Of a stretch of 35,868 bases of DNA, positions 16,682-23,442 are shown piece after piece. The stretch is from contig JAQXUJ010000149.1 in the NCBI GenBank assembly GCA_029219925.1, positions 1 to 35,868 on the forward strand. The letters run 5' to 3'. This stretch comes from Clostridiales bacterium (GTDB taxonomy: Bacteria > Bacillota > Clostridia > UBA1381). Numbering within the stretch: the first letter of the stretch is position 1; each line of letters begins with the position of its first letter. The notes beneath the pieces are model-generated. The model ran no database searches, had not been told where the DNA came from, and worked only from the letters and a program-made list of their open reading frames with translations. A program made the translations under genes and the position numbers.

Positions 16682-16712
16682 TTTGCAAAAAAATCAATAT
16701 TATTTGCAAAAA
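16682..16712. promoter_or_regulatory. Two 10-bp direct repeats 21 bp apart: candidate AraC-type operator
   Basis: TTTGCAAAAA occurs at 16682-16691 and again at 16703-16712, a period of 21 bp or two helical turns. They lie between the divergent regulator and the FAD oxidoreductase, 29 bp from the regulator start and 60 bp from the oxidoreductase start. AraC-family proteins typically bind such direct half-sites. The AT-rich background makes chance repeats easier, which lowers certainty. Confidence 0.5.
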
Positions 16713-16771
16713 TTTATATATATTCAGAATATTAAAACTGATAAAATCAAGAAAAAAGGAGAGGAAAGTCT

Positions 16772-18025
16772 ATGGAAAAAAATATAATAAATACAGATGT
16801 TTTAGTTATTGGAAGCGGACCTGCGGGATTCAGCGCGGCATACACGGCAGCAAAAAACGGAGCGGATACAATTATTGTTGAGCAATGCGGAGATATCGGC
16901 GGGATATCTACTGCAGGGCTTATGAGCCATTGGACGGGAAGCTGCGGAAACGGGATATATCATGAAATATTAAAAAGAAGTGCCGAAAAAAATGAAGGAG
17001 AGCTGCATAATAAGGTAACAACTGTTATAGATAACGAAAAACTGAAAACTCTGTATCTTGAAATGCTGTCCGAAGCAGGTGTGAAAATAATGCTTTATAC
17101 CTTTGCCTGCGACGCAATAATGGAAGGAAACGCAATAAAGGGAGTATCTGTTGTTAACAAATCCGGGTTTACGGATATTTATGCCGATGTTGTAATTGAT
17201 GCTTCTGGTGACGGTGACATAGCATACAAAAGCGGTGCAGAATATATTAAAGGAAGAGAGAAAGACAATAAAATGCAGCCTGCAACAATTATGTTTAAGG
17301 TTGGAGGCGTGGATTTTGAAACAGCTGTTTTTCCGCCTTCGTTTGAAACCACCGTTGAAACGGAAAAGGGAGAACTTCAGCAGTTGGCAAAGCAGATATT
17401 GCCTCCGCCGGCAGGACATGTTTTATTATATAAAACAACTCTTCCGGGAGTTGTGACATGTAATATGACCAATTGTATTGATGTTGACGGAACGAAAGAG
17501 GAGGATTTAACAAAAGCTACAATAACTTGCAGAAATCAGATGGATGATATTGTCAAATTCCTTCGGGAGTATGTTCCGGGATATAAAAACTGCTTTATCA
17601 TTAATTCCGCATCATTAGTCGGTATCAGGGAAACCCGTCATTTTAAAGGTGAATATACCCTTACTGAGAAGGATATTTTGGAAGCAAGGGATTTTGACGA
17701 CTATGTAGTAAAGGACGCATATTTTAATTTTGACGTACATAATATACAAGGATCTGGACTTGATAAAACCGGTTCTCAAGAAAAATTTAATCAGAAAAGA
17801 GGATATACAATTCCGTATCGGTGCTTGATTCCGGAAAAAATAGAAAATTTACTGCTTAGCGGAAGAAATATTTCCGGAACCCATATGGCACATTCAAATT
17901 TCAGAGCAATGCCGATTTGCGCCGGTATAGGAGAGGCGGCAGGAGCGGCGGCAGCGGTTGCCGTGAAAAAGAATATTTCTGTTAGAAAAGTTAAGGCAGA
18001 GGAAATTAGAAAATTAATATTTTAA
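16772..18025 (+). CDS. FAD-dependent oxidoreductase (FAD_oxidored family)
   Basis: 417 residues. The N terminus has the dinucleotide loop VLVIGSGPAGFSAAYTAAKNGA with the acidic end IIVEQCGDIGGISTAGL. DVVIDASGDGDIAYKSGAEY is the second FAD-contacting signature, and near the C terminus LLLSGRNISGTHMAHSNFRAMPICAGIGEAAGAAAA closes the FAD site. This matches the group of clostridial FAD-dependent oxidoreductases with unknown substrates, often found near carbohydrate or hydroxy-acid genes. No transmembrane segment or signal peptide is seen. GGAGAGG lies 8 bp before the ATG. It is divergent from the PocR/AraC gene, which suggests induction by that regulator's ligand. Its transcript has no terminator until the + strand hairpin at 18191. 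Confidence 0.85.
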   Translation: MEKNIINTDVLVIGSGPAGFSAAYTAAKNGADTIIVEQCGDIGGISTAGLMSHWTGSCGNGIYHEILKRSAEKNEGELHNKVTTVIDNEKLKTLYLEMLSEAGVKIMLYTFACDAIMEGNAIKGVSVVNKSGFTDIYADVVIDASGDGDIAYKSGAEYIKGREKDNKMQPATIMFKVGGVDFETAVFPPSFETTVETEKGELQQLAKQILPPPAGHVLLYKTTLPGVVTCNMTNCIDVDGTKEEDLTKATITCRNQMDDIVKFLREYVPGYKNCFIINSASLVGIRETRHFKGEYTLTEKDILEARDFDDYVVKDAYFNFDVHNIQGSGLDKTGSQEKFNQKRGYTIPYRCLIPEKIENLLLSGRNISGTHMAHSNFRAMPICAGIGEAAGAAAAVAVKKNISVRKVKAEEIRKLIF

Positions 18026-18076
18026 GAATAACATAAATTATCAAAAGAACAGTGAGGCAGGTAACATATTTTCATG

Positions 18077-18110
18077 AAAAAAATCGGAACAAGAGAAACT
18101 TGTTCCGATT
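18077..18110 (-). terminator. Terminator abutting the tRNA-Thr 3' end
   Basis: A perfect 12-bp stem (18082-18093 with 18099-18110, loop AGAAA) followed on the reverse strand by seven T residues. The stem begins at the final A of the encoded CCA end. It ends the leftward transcript containing tRNA-Thr and possibly rpsU-yqeY. Confidence 0.92.
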
Positions 18111-18185
18111 GGAGCTGGTAATGGGACTCGAACCCGCGGCCTGCTCATTACGAATGAGCTGCTCTACCAACTGAGCTATACCAGC
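18110..18185 (-). tRNA. tRNA-Thr (anticodon CGT), with encoded CCA
   Basis: 76 nt including CCA. The acceptor stem GCTGGTA/TACCAGC pairs fully. The D arm is GCTC-AGTTGGTA-GAGC. The anticodon arm GCTCA-TTCGTAA-TGAGC puts CGT at the anticodon, reading the ACG threonine codon. The T loop TTCGAGT is standard. The T stem is unusual: GCGGG faces CCCAT, giving three G-C pairs, a C50-A64 mismatch and a G49-U65 wobble. The gene is encoded alone, 35 bp after yqeY. The fold is otherwise complete, so I call it functional with moderate doubt. Confidence 0.9.
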
Positions 18186-18190
18186 ATATG

Positions 18191-18219
18191 ACGGAGAACC
18201 AAAACGGTTCTCCGTTTTT
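18191..18219 (+). terminator. Rightward terminator between tRNA-Thr and yqeY
   Basis: ACGGAGAACC and GGTTCTCCGT form a perfect 10-bp stem with a 5-nt loop. Only on the + strand is it followed by a T run (18215-18219). It therefore faces transcripts coming from the FAD oxidoreductase, after they cross the tRNA in antisense. For the leftward yqeY-tRNA transcript it would be a hairpin without T tract, perhaps a processing site. Confidence 0.75.
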
Positions 18220-18220
18220 A

Positions 18221-18664
18221 TTATGATAATAAACTTTTCGCAATTTCGTTTATCATTCGACCGTCGGCGCGACCGACAGTTTTTGCCTTTACCGCTGACA
18301 TGACCTTTCCCATATCCTTCATGGAAGAAGCGGCTGTTTCGGCAATTACGTCTTTGACGATTACCTCCAGCTCTTCGCGTGACAGCTGCTTGGGCAAATA
18401 TTCCATCAAAACATCCATTTCCGCCTTTAATTCGGCGATTAAATCGTCTCGGCCGCTCTTTTCATAATCAGGGAGAGAATCTCTGCGCTGTTTCAGCTGC
18501 TTTGAAATTACCTCCAAAACGCCGTTATCGTCAAGAGCTACCTTATTGTCCTTTTCAAACTGCAGGACGCCTGCGCGTACCATCTGAACAGTATTTTTTC
18601 GGACAACATCTCTATTTTTCATTGCCGATTTTAAATCATCGGCGAGTCGTTCTTTAAGAGTCAT
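18221..18664 (-). CDS. yqeY: GatB/YqeY domain protein
   Basis: 147 residues, the usual YqeY length. It opens with MTLKERLADDLKSAMKNRDVVRKNTVQMVRA and carries LPDYEKSGRDDLIAELKAEMDVLMEYLPKQLS, the helical-domain signature, then the tail domain ending VGRADGRMINEIAKSLLS. YqeY resembles the tail of the GatB amidotransferase subunit; its exact role is not established. It sits 14 bp downstream of rpsU, the standard Firmicutes pairing, so a translation-linked role is likely. The stop lies beside the rightward terminator hairpin. Confidence 0.93.
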   Translation of the reverse strand: MTLKERLADDLKSAMKNRDVVRKNTVQMVRAGVLQFEKDNKVALDDNGVLEVISKQLKQRRDSLPDYEKSGRDDLIAELKAEMDVLMEYLPKQLSREELEVIVKDVIAETAASSMKDMGKVMSAVKAKTVGRADGRMINEIAKSLLS

Positions 18665-18678
18665 CTTAAATCTACTTC

Positions 18679-18855
18679 CTATTTAAACTTTCTCTTACGA
18701 GCAGCCTCGGATTTCTTTTTGCGTTTAACGCTTGGCTTTTCGTAATGTTCACGCTTTCTGATTTCCGACATAACTCCCGATTTTGCGCACTGACGCTTAA
18801 ATCTTCTGAGAGCGCTGTCAAGAGATTCATTTTCCTTAACACGAACTTCTGACAT
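18679..18855 (-). CDS. rpsU: Ribosomal protein S21 (bS21)
   Basis: Missing from the ORF track because it is only 58 residues; the track entry at 18672-18929 is a different frame over the same DNA. The reverse-strand reading begins [20 protein letters not shown] and ends in the lysine- and arginine-rich tail [10 protein letters not shown]. This is bS21, a small 30S subunit protein that helps initiation. GGAGGG lies about 9 bp before the ATG. It heads the rpsU-yqeY unit and has its own promoter at 18947-18976. Confidence 0.97.
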   Translation of the reverse strand: MSEVRVKENESLDSALRRFKRQCAKSGVMSEIRKREHYEKPSVKRKKKSEAARKRKFK

Positions 18856-18946
18856 TTGTATTTCCCTCCCTCCGGCAAAACAATTTCCGGCTGTTTGATG
18901 GATAATATGGAAGAATATGATAACTTCACATTATACCACGATAATT

Positions 18947-18976
18947 ATTATACCTCATTTTATATGTAAATGTCAA
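18947..18976 (-). promoter_or_regulatory. rpsU promoter
   Basis: On the reverse strand TTGACA (18976-18971) and TATAAT (18952-18947) are separated by 18 bp. The rpsU ATG is about 91 bp downstream. A second TATAAT on the same strand at 18935-18930 has no matching -35. The site lies in the gap between hit and rpsU, so rpsU is separately transcribed from nth-hit. Confidence 0.8.
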
Positions 18977-19012
18977 GGTTTTTAGAAATATTTTTGAAAT
19001 TTGAGGAAAATA

Positions 19013-19357
19013 TCAGCCGGCGGGCCATAAAAACTGTCTTCCGCCGGTTAAATGGAAGTGAAGATGGGGTACGGTTTGACAGCCATCTTTGCCGCAGTTG
19101 TTCACTACACGGTAACCGTTTTCGGCAAATCCCAGATTTTTTGCTATTTTGGGAATTACTTCAAATATATGAGCTACATATTTGGAGTTTTCCGGCGTTA
19201 TATCGTTTGCCGATTCAATATGAACCTTAGGTATTATAATCACGTGATGAGGCGCCTGCGGATTAATGTCATTGAAGGCATATACCATTTCATCCTCATA
19301 AACCTTTGTTGACGGGACTTCGCCCCTTATGATTTTACAAAATAAGCAATTTTCCAT
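19013..19357 (-). CDS. HIT-family nucleotide hydrolase (HinT-like)
   Basis: 114 residues from ATG 19357 (MENCLFCKIIRGEVPSTKVYED), with AAGGAG 9 bp upstream; the longer track ORF reads back into nth. CLFC are the zinc-type cysteines of many bacterial HIT proteins. FNDINPQAPHHVIIIPKVHI and the active-site triad VPHLHFHLTGGRQF are textbook HinT. Known role: hydrolysis of nucleoside phosphoramidates such as aminoacyl-AMP; cytoplasmic. It follows nth by 22 bp in the same direction. Nothing is missing. Confidence 0.93.
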   Translation of the reverse strand: MENCLFCKIIRGEVPSTKVYEDEMVYAFNDINPQAPHHVIIIPKVHIESANDITPENSKYVAHIFEVIPKIAKNLGFAENGYRVVNNCGKDGCQTVPHLHFHLTGGRQFLWPAG

Positions 19358-19379
19358 TTTTATTTTCTCCTTTTTAATA

Positions 19380-20021
19380 TTATTTATGTGAATATGTTCT
19401 GCATAAATGACGTATTTGACAAATTTCGCATTTAGGCGATCGGGCAGTACATACGAGTCTGCCGTGGTTGACAAATCTATGACACAAATTAAGCTGTTCA
19501 TCGGGCGGAATAATTTTTTTAAGATCTGCTTCTATTTTTTCCGGAGCTTCTTCTTTTGTAAGACCTGTTTTCCGTGAAAGGCGTATGCAGTGGGTGTCCA
19601 CTACCACCGCAGGTTTGCCGAAAATGTCGCCCAAAACAAGATTTGCGGTTTTTCTGCCGGTCCCCGGAAGAGTCAAAAGCTCCTCCATACTGTCGGGAAT
19701 TTCAGAACAGTAATGTTCTGTAAGCCGTTGGCAGCATAAAATTATATTTTTTGCCTTGTTACGGTAAAATCCGGTGGAGCGTATATCGTTGCATAGCTCC
19801 TCATAATCGGCATTTGCAAAGGATTCGGCGTCCGGGTATTTTTTGAAAAGCGATTTTGTTACAATATTAACACGGGCGTCGGTGCACTGTGCCGACAGCT
19901 GTGTTGCAATCAACATTTGCAGTGGCGTTTCGTAATTTAACGTGCATTTCACGTCAGGATATTCCTTCTTTAGAATTTCTATTATTCCCTGTGCTCTTTC
20001 CTTTTTTGTCACTACATTCAC
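19380..20021 (-). CDS. nth: Endonuclease III (bifunctional DNA glycosylase/AP lyase)
   Basis: 213 residues, normal length. The helix-hairpin-helix LPGTGRKTANLVL contains the catalytic Lys, and VVVDTHCIRLS the catalytic Asp. The tail CTARSPKCEICQIRHLC has the C-x6-C-x2-C-x5-C pattern for the [4Fe-4S] cluster. Known role: removes oxidised pyrimidines and cuts the abasic site in base-excision repair. The start is a GTG. Two GTGs are possible: 20021 (used here) and one three codons later, which has GAGGTG 6 bp upstream and may be the better one. A promoter lies 10 bp upstream. hit follows. Confidence 0.95.
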   Translation of the reverse strand: MNVVTKKERAQGIIEILKKEYPDVKCTLNYETPLQMLIATQLSAQCTDARVNIVTKSLFKKYPDAESFANADYEELCNDIRSTGFYRNKAKNIILCCQRLTEHYCSEIPDSMEELLTLPGTGRKTANLVLGDIFGKPAVVVDTHCIRLSRKTGLTKEEAPEKIEADLKKIIPPDEQLNLCHRFVNHGRLVCTARSPKCEICQIRHLCRTYSHK

Positions 20022-20030
20022 CTCACTTCC

Positions 20031-20059
20031 ATTATACCGCCTTTTTATATTTTTTTCAA
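20031..20059 (-). promoter_or_regulatory. nth-hit promoter
   Basis: On the reverse strand TTGAAA (20059-20054) and TATAAT (20036-20031), spacing 17 bp. The first GTG of nth is only 10 bp past the -10, giving a nearly leaderless mRNA, which favours the second GTG three codons later as the true start. Confidence 0.75.
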
Positions 20060-20088
20060 CAGAAAAATCAAGTAAAGTAAAAAAATTA

Positions 20089-20117
20089 TTGATTTTCTAT
20101 GTGCTTTATGCTATAAT
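20089..20117 (+). promoter_or_regulatory. Promoter of the Wzz-like/BY-kinase pair
   Basis: TTGATT (20089-20094) and TATAAT (20112-20117), spacing 17 bp. Transcription should begin near 20124, which lies after the track ATG at 20120. This is the main reason for moving the start of the next gene to the TTG at 20153. Confidence 0.8.
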
Positions 20118-20152
20118 TAATGCATAGTATGTATTTTACGGGAGATGATATT

Positions 20153-20848
20153 TTGAACGACCAGCTTAGCATAACAGATATTATTGATATGCTCATAAAG
20201 AGATGGTGGATTTGGGTAATTACGGCGTTGCTGTTCAGCATTACGGCGTTTGTATATACGGAATTGTTTATCGACCCTCTGTACAAAACAGAAGGAACGC
20301 TTTACGTAAACGCTCTGCGTACACAGACCTCCGATGTTTCTTCGGCTAATTTGACGGCGTCTCAGGAGCTTGTCGAAACATATAAGGAAATTCTCAAAAG
20401 ACGCACATTCCTGTCACAGATATCTGATGACCTCGACGGGAGATATTCGGTAAGTAATCTTGACAAAATGATTTCCATGTCTGCTGTTAACGAAACGGAG
20501 ATACTGGAAATCAGTGTAACGGGAAAGGTTCCCGAAGACGTTTACGAAATATGCCACAGTATTCTGCTTCATGCGTCGGACGAGCTTGTCAGGGTAGTAA
20601 ATGCAGGTTCGGTAAAAATACTGGATGACGGACAGGTTCCTAAAGCACCGATTTCACCCAACGTAAAGACAAATACCCTTATAGCTTTTCTGGCAGGTAT
20701 GGTAATCGGAGGATTGATTATACTTGTTTTGGAGTTGTTTGATACCCGAATCAAGGGCAGGGAAGATATTATCAATAAATATGAAGAACCGCTTTTGGGT
20801 GAAATTCCGGAGGTTATAACGCCAAGGAGAGCAGGTGATGCCAAATGA
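20153..20848 (+). CDS. Wzz/YveK-like chain-length determinant and kinase adaptor
   Basis: 231 residues from TTG 20153, which has GGAG 8 bp upstream and lies downstream of the predicted transcription start; an ATG at 20129 is the alternative. Topology is typical of Gram-positive Wzz proteins: a transmembrane helix near the N terminus (about 17-35, WWIWVITALLFSITAF), an outer domain of about 130 residues with coiled helices, a VPKAPISPNVKTNT proline motif before the second helix (about 180-200), and a short cytoplasmic tail. Known role: membrane partner that activates a cytoplasmic BY-kinase and controls polysaccharide chain length. The kinase gene overlaps its end by 4 bp (ATGA). No glycosyltransferase, Wzx or Wzy gene is nearby. 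Confidence 0.85.
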   Translation: MNDQLSITDIIDMLIKRWWIWVITALLFSITAFVYTELFIDPLYKTEGTLYVNALRTQTSDVSSANLTASQELVETYKEILKRRTFLSQISDDLDGRYSVSNLDKMISMSAVNETEILEISVTGKVPEDVYEICHSILLHASDELVRVVNAGSVKILDDGQVPKAPISPNVKTNTLIAFLAGMVIGGLIILVLELFDTRIKGREDIINKYEEPLLGEIPEVITPRRAGDAK

Positions 20849-21801
20849 ATATCTTAAAAGCAATCGGAGATTTCAACGTCAATAAAGCCAATAACAGGCG
20901 TGAAGAAGCAACAGCAAGAAGAGTCAATACGCTTATTAATGAAAAAACCGACTTCGTAGTAAGAGAGGCATACAATGCCGCGAGAACGAACATTATTTAC
21001 TCCCTGGGAGGAGAAAAGAACGGCGGCAAGAAAATTCTTATAACAAGCGCAAGTCCTAATGAGGGGAAAACCACTACCTGTATTAATCTTGCAATTACCT
21101 TTGCCCAGCTTGAAAAGAAGGTTGTAGTAATTGATGCGGATTTAAGAAAACCGCGTATTTACAGACATCTGTCCATTGACAGAGAAAATGGTTTGTCCGA
21201 TCTTTTGTGCGGTTTGATTACTATTGATGAGGCTATTAAGCATTGCCCGGAGAAAAAAATTGACTGTATAACATCGGGGCAGATCCCTCCCAATCCGGCG
21301 GAACTGCTTGCATCAAAAGAAATGGAAAAGGTTCTTGACGATCTGGCAGAAAGATATGATTATATTTTTATTGATACCCCGCCCGTTACAGTCGTAACGG
21401 AGGCGGCAGCTATGGCTAAAAATGTCAGCGGTGTTATTTTGGTGGTAAGGCAGAATAATACAATACATGAATCTATTAAGCGTGCAAGGGACAACCTGAA
21501 AATGGCAAACGCTAAAATTTTGGGTTATATTTTAAATGATATTGACCCGAACACATACGGCTACGGTTCATATAGTAAGTATGGCGTATACCGTCGCAAG
21601 GCATACAGCTATGGTTATGGAAAGTACGGCTACGGCTACGGTTATGGCTATGGTTACGGAAAATCACGCTACGGCTACGGTTACGGTTATGGCTATAAAG
21701 AGCAGCAGCGGCAAGAACATGCTGACGATACAGAAAAAAATAAAAAGAAGGAAAAGAAAACTGGTTTTCTGAAGTCAAAGAAAAATACTTCAAAAAAGTA
21801 A
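20845..21801 (+). CDS. BY-family tyrosine kinase with long Tyr-Gly tail
   Basis: 318 residues. Walker A SASPNEGKTT (about 68-77), Walker A' VVVIDADLRKPR (about 94-105) and Walker B YIFIDTPP (about 173-180) define a bacterial tyrosine kinase of the CpsD/YwqD/EpsB type, related to MinD. Known behaviour: activated by its Wzz-like partner, it autophosphorylates a C-terminal tyrosine cluster and cycles to control polysaccharide assembly. The usual cluster has a handful of tyrosines. Here residues 238-284 hold 19 tyrosines, mostly as (Tyr-Gly) repeats, then a Lys-rich end. The start overlaps the adaptor gene, so the two are translationally coupled. A strong terminator follows, making this a two-gene unit with no capsule genes in the window. 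Confidence 0.9.
   Translation: MNILKAIGDFNVNKANNRREEATARRVNTLINEKTDFVVREAYNAARTNIIYSLGGEKNGGKKILITSASPNEGKTTTCINLAITFAQLEKKVVVIDADLRKPRIYRHLSIDRENGLSDLLCGLITIDEAIKHCPEKKIDCITSGQIPPNPAELLASKEMEKVLDDLAERYDYIFIDTPPVTVVTEAAAMAKNVSGVILVVRQNNTIHESIKRARDNLKMANAKILGYILNDIDPNTYGYGSYSKYGVYRRKAYSYGYGKYGYGYGYGYGYGKSRYGYGYGYGYKEQQRQEHADDTEKNKKKEKKTGFLKSKKNTSKK
21556..21696 (+). repeat. Tyr-Gly coding repeat in the kinase tail
   Basis: 141 bp encoding residues 238-284 of the BY-kinase. Units are GGC/GGT plus TAC/TAT in varying codon order, with uninterrupted stretches such as GGCTACGGCTACGGTTATGG. Synonymous variation shows it is not a young perfect microsatellite, but 6-bp period slippage could still change the number of tyrosines without shifting the frame. 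Confidence 0.85.
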
Positions 21802-21828
21802 TAGAAATAGAACATTGTATGAGATATA

Positions 21829-21872
21829 AAAATCCCGGCAAATCATTAATATCATGATTTGCCGGGATTTTT
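21829..21872. terminator. Bidirectional terminator between the BY-kinase and yebC
   Basis: An 18-bp stem, AAAATCCCGGCAAATCAT with 21854-21871, and a 7-nt loop. T runs exist on both sides when read in either direction. It serves the convergent kinase and yebC genes. Confidence 0.93.
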
Positions 21873-21890
21873 AATGTTTATTAAGGATAC

Positions 21891-22619
21891 CTATTCCTCA
21901 GGCATATCCCAGTTGTGGTAGACGTTCTGCACGTCGTCATCATCTTCAAGATTTTCCAGCAATTTAGTCATCATAAGGATTTGCTTTTCGTCGGTGAGCT
22001 GAGTCATTGTTTGCGGAAGCATTGATATTTCGGCGGAAGAGAAGGTATATTTGCTGTCCAATGCGTCGCGCACAGTATGAAAATCCTCCGGAGAGGTGGT
22101 GATTTCAATACATTCCTCATCAACCGATATGTCGTCCGCACCTGCTTCCAGTGCGTCCATGGTTATTTCGTCCTCATCAATACCGTCGTTTTCAATTACA
22201 AGAACGCCTTTTTTATCAAACATAAAGCTTACACAGCCGTTTGTGCCCAGATTTCCGCCGAATTTATCAAAATAATGACGTACATTTGCCGCGGTCCTGT
22301 TTCGGTTATCCGTGAGGGTATCGACAATAACGGCAACACCGCTGGGACCGTAGCCTTCATAGGTGACGGTTTCATAATTATCGCCGTCGGTTGAGCCGGC
22401 AGCTTTTTTTATGGTGCGCATAATATTTTCATTGGGCATGTTAGCGGCTCTTCCTTTGGAAATGGCGTCCTTCAAAGAGGAATTATTATCCGGGTCGGGA
22501 CCGCCGGCCTTAACTGCTACACATATTTCACGGGAAATTTTTGTAAATATTTTAGCTCGCTGAGCGTCGTTTGCACCTTTTTTTCTTTTAATTGTACTCC
22601 ATTTTGAATGTCCTGACAT
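21891..22619 (-). CDS. yebC: YebC/PmpR (TACO1) family protein
   Basis: 242 residues, standard length. It opens MSGHSKWSTIKRKKGANDAQ, the family hallmark, and continues through ARIFTKISREI-like, GGNLGTNGCVSFMFDKKG and a closing acidic end. Members were long called transcriptional regulators; more recent work on the family points to a ribosome-linked role easing proline-rich stalls, related to mitochondrial TACO1. AAAGGAG lies 7 bp before the ATG. It is separated from jag by a terminator and so may have its own promoter, which I did not find in the short gap. In many genomes yebC sits beside ruvC; here that neighbour is absent. Confidence 0.95.
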   Translation of the reverse strand: MSGHSKWSTIKRKKGANDAQRAKIFTKISREICVAVKAGGPDPDNNSSLKDAISKGRAANMPNENIMRTIKKAAGSTDGDNYETVTYEGYGPSGVAVIVDTLTDNRNRTAANVRHYFDKFGGNLGTNGCVSFMFDKKGVLVIENDGIDEDEITMDALEAGADDISVDEECIEITTSPEDFHTVRDALDSKYTFSSAEISMLPQTMTQLTDEKQILMMTKLLENLEDDDDVQNVYHNWDMPEE

Positions 22620-22640
22620 AAATTTTCTCCTTTCTTACGC

Positions 22641-22672
22641 AAAAATTGATGTCTTTTTCTCGACATCAATTT
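22641..22672 (-). terminator. Terminator after jag
   Basis: On the reverse strand AAATTGATGTC and GACATCAATTT make an 11-bp stem with an 8-nt loop, running into five T residues. It closes the rpmH-rnpA-yidD-yidC-jag unit before yebC. Confidence 0.85.
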
Positions 22673-22686
22673 ATGTGACGGAAATA

Positions 22687-23442
22687 TCATTCTTCTGATT
22701 TTCCCGACAAGAATTCATCAAAATTTTCATATTTGTTATGGTTCTGCTGTCTGTATTCCGATGTCGATATCTTAGGTATATGACGTGTGTGAGATTGATA
22801 ACGGGGCTCGGAATTCTGAGGAGCAATTACAACCTTTCTGTAGGGTTCTTCTCCGACAGAGAATGTTGTTACATTTTCGTTTGATTGAAGAGCTGAATGA
22901 ATTATACGTCTTTCATAGGGATTCATAGGCTCAAGGGTATATTTTTTGCCTGTGCGTGTTACCTTGTCGGCAAGACGGGATGCAAGGGCCAAAAGAGCGT
23001 CCTGCCGCTTTGCACGGTAATTTTCCGTATCAAGTATTACCCGCACTCTTTCCTCCGATTCGCGGTTTACGACAAGGGACGTCAGATACTGCAGAGCATC
23101 CAGAGTATCTCCGCGCTTGCCGATAACAAGGCCCATATGTTCGCCGGACATATCAACGTTAAGAGATTCCTCGCCGGTTTTAGCAGCAATTTCAACCTCC
23201 AGATTCATAGCCTCAAACACTTCGGAAAGAAAATCTTTGGCTATAACAGCGTTTAAATCCTTTGCTTCCGCCATTACTGTTGCGCCCTTTGAACCGATGC
23301 CCAAAAAGCCTTTTGAACCCTCGTCAAGTACAGTAATAACAGCATCTTCTTCATTTATACCAAGCTCGCTTAAAGCTGCCTGCTTAGCTTCTTCTACGCT
23401 TTTGGCGGTTTTTTCTGTTTTTGTCAGGTACTTTAACAACAA
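22687..23442 (-). CDS. jag: Jag/KhpB RNA-binding protein
   Basis: About 251 residues from a TTG at 23442 (LLLKYLTKTEKTAKSVEEAKQ), 6 bp after AGAGG. The ATG at 23448 touches that site and the track start at 23493 lies deep in yidC. Domain order is Jag-N (to about 45, ending DEGSKGFLGIGSKGA), a KH-like domain with the VIGKRGDTLDALQYL loop, and an R3H domain with EPMNPYERRIIHSALQ. The C-terminal 40 residues are Gln/His/Ser-rich and probably disordered. Known role: KhpB binds small RNAs and mRNAs with KhpA and affects cell elongation. The 5' end overlaps yidC by 59 bp. Confidence 0.92.
   Translation of the reverse strand: MLLKYLTKTEKTAKSVEEAKQAALSELGINEEDAVITVLDEGSKGFLGIGSKGATVMAEAKDLNAVIAKDFLSEVFEAMNLEVEIAAKTGEESLNVDMSGEHMGLVIGKRGDTLDALQYLTSLVVNRESEERVRVILDTENYRAKRQDALLALASRLADKVTRTGKKYTLEPMNPYERRIIHSALQSNENVTTFSVGEEPYRKVVIAPQNSEPRYQSHTRHIPKISTSEYRQQNHNKYENFDEFLSGKSEE

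Noticed and set aside
18672-18929. 85-residue reverse-strand ORF
   Set aside because: The same strand in another frame encodes ribosomal protein S21 with a good ribosome site; this frame crosses the rpsU leader.
21556-21696. Short-period repeat that could suggest a CRISPR or minisatellite
   Set aside because: The 6-bp units are in-frame Tyr-Gly codons with no spacers; no CRISPR array or cas gene is present.
21512-21841. Reverse-strand ORF of His/Arg/Ser repeats over the kinase tail
   Set aside because: It is the antisense reading of the Tyr-Gly codon repeat; the forward frame has all kinase motifs.
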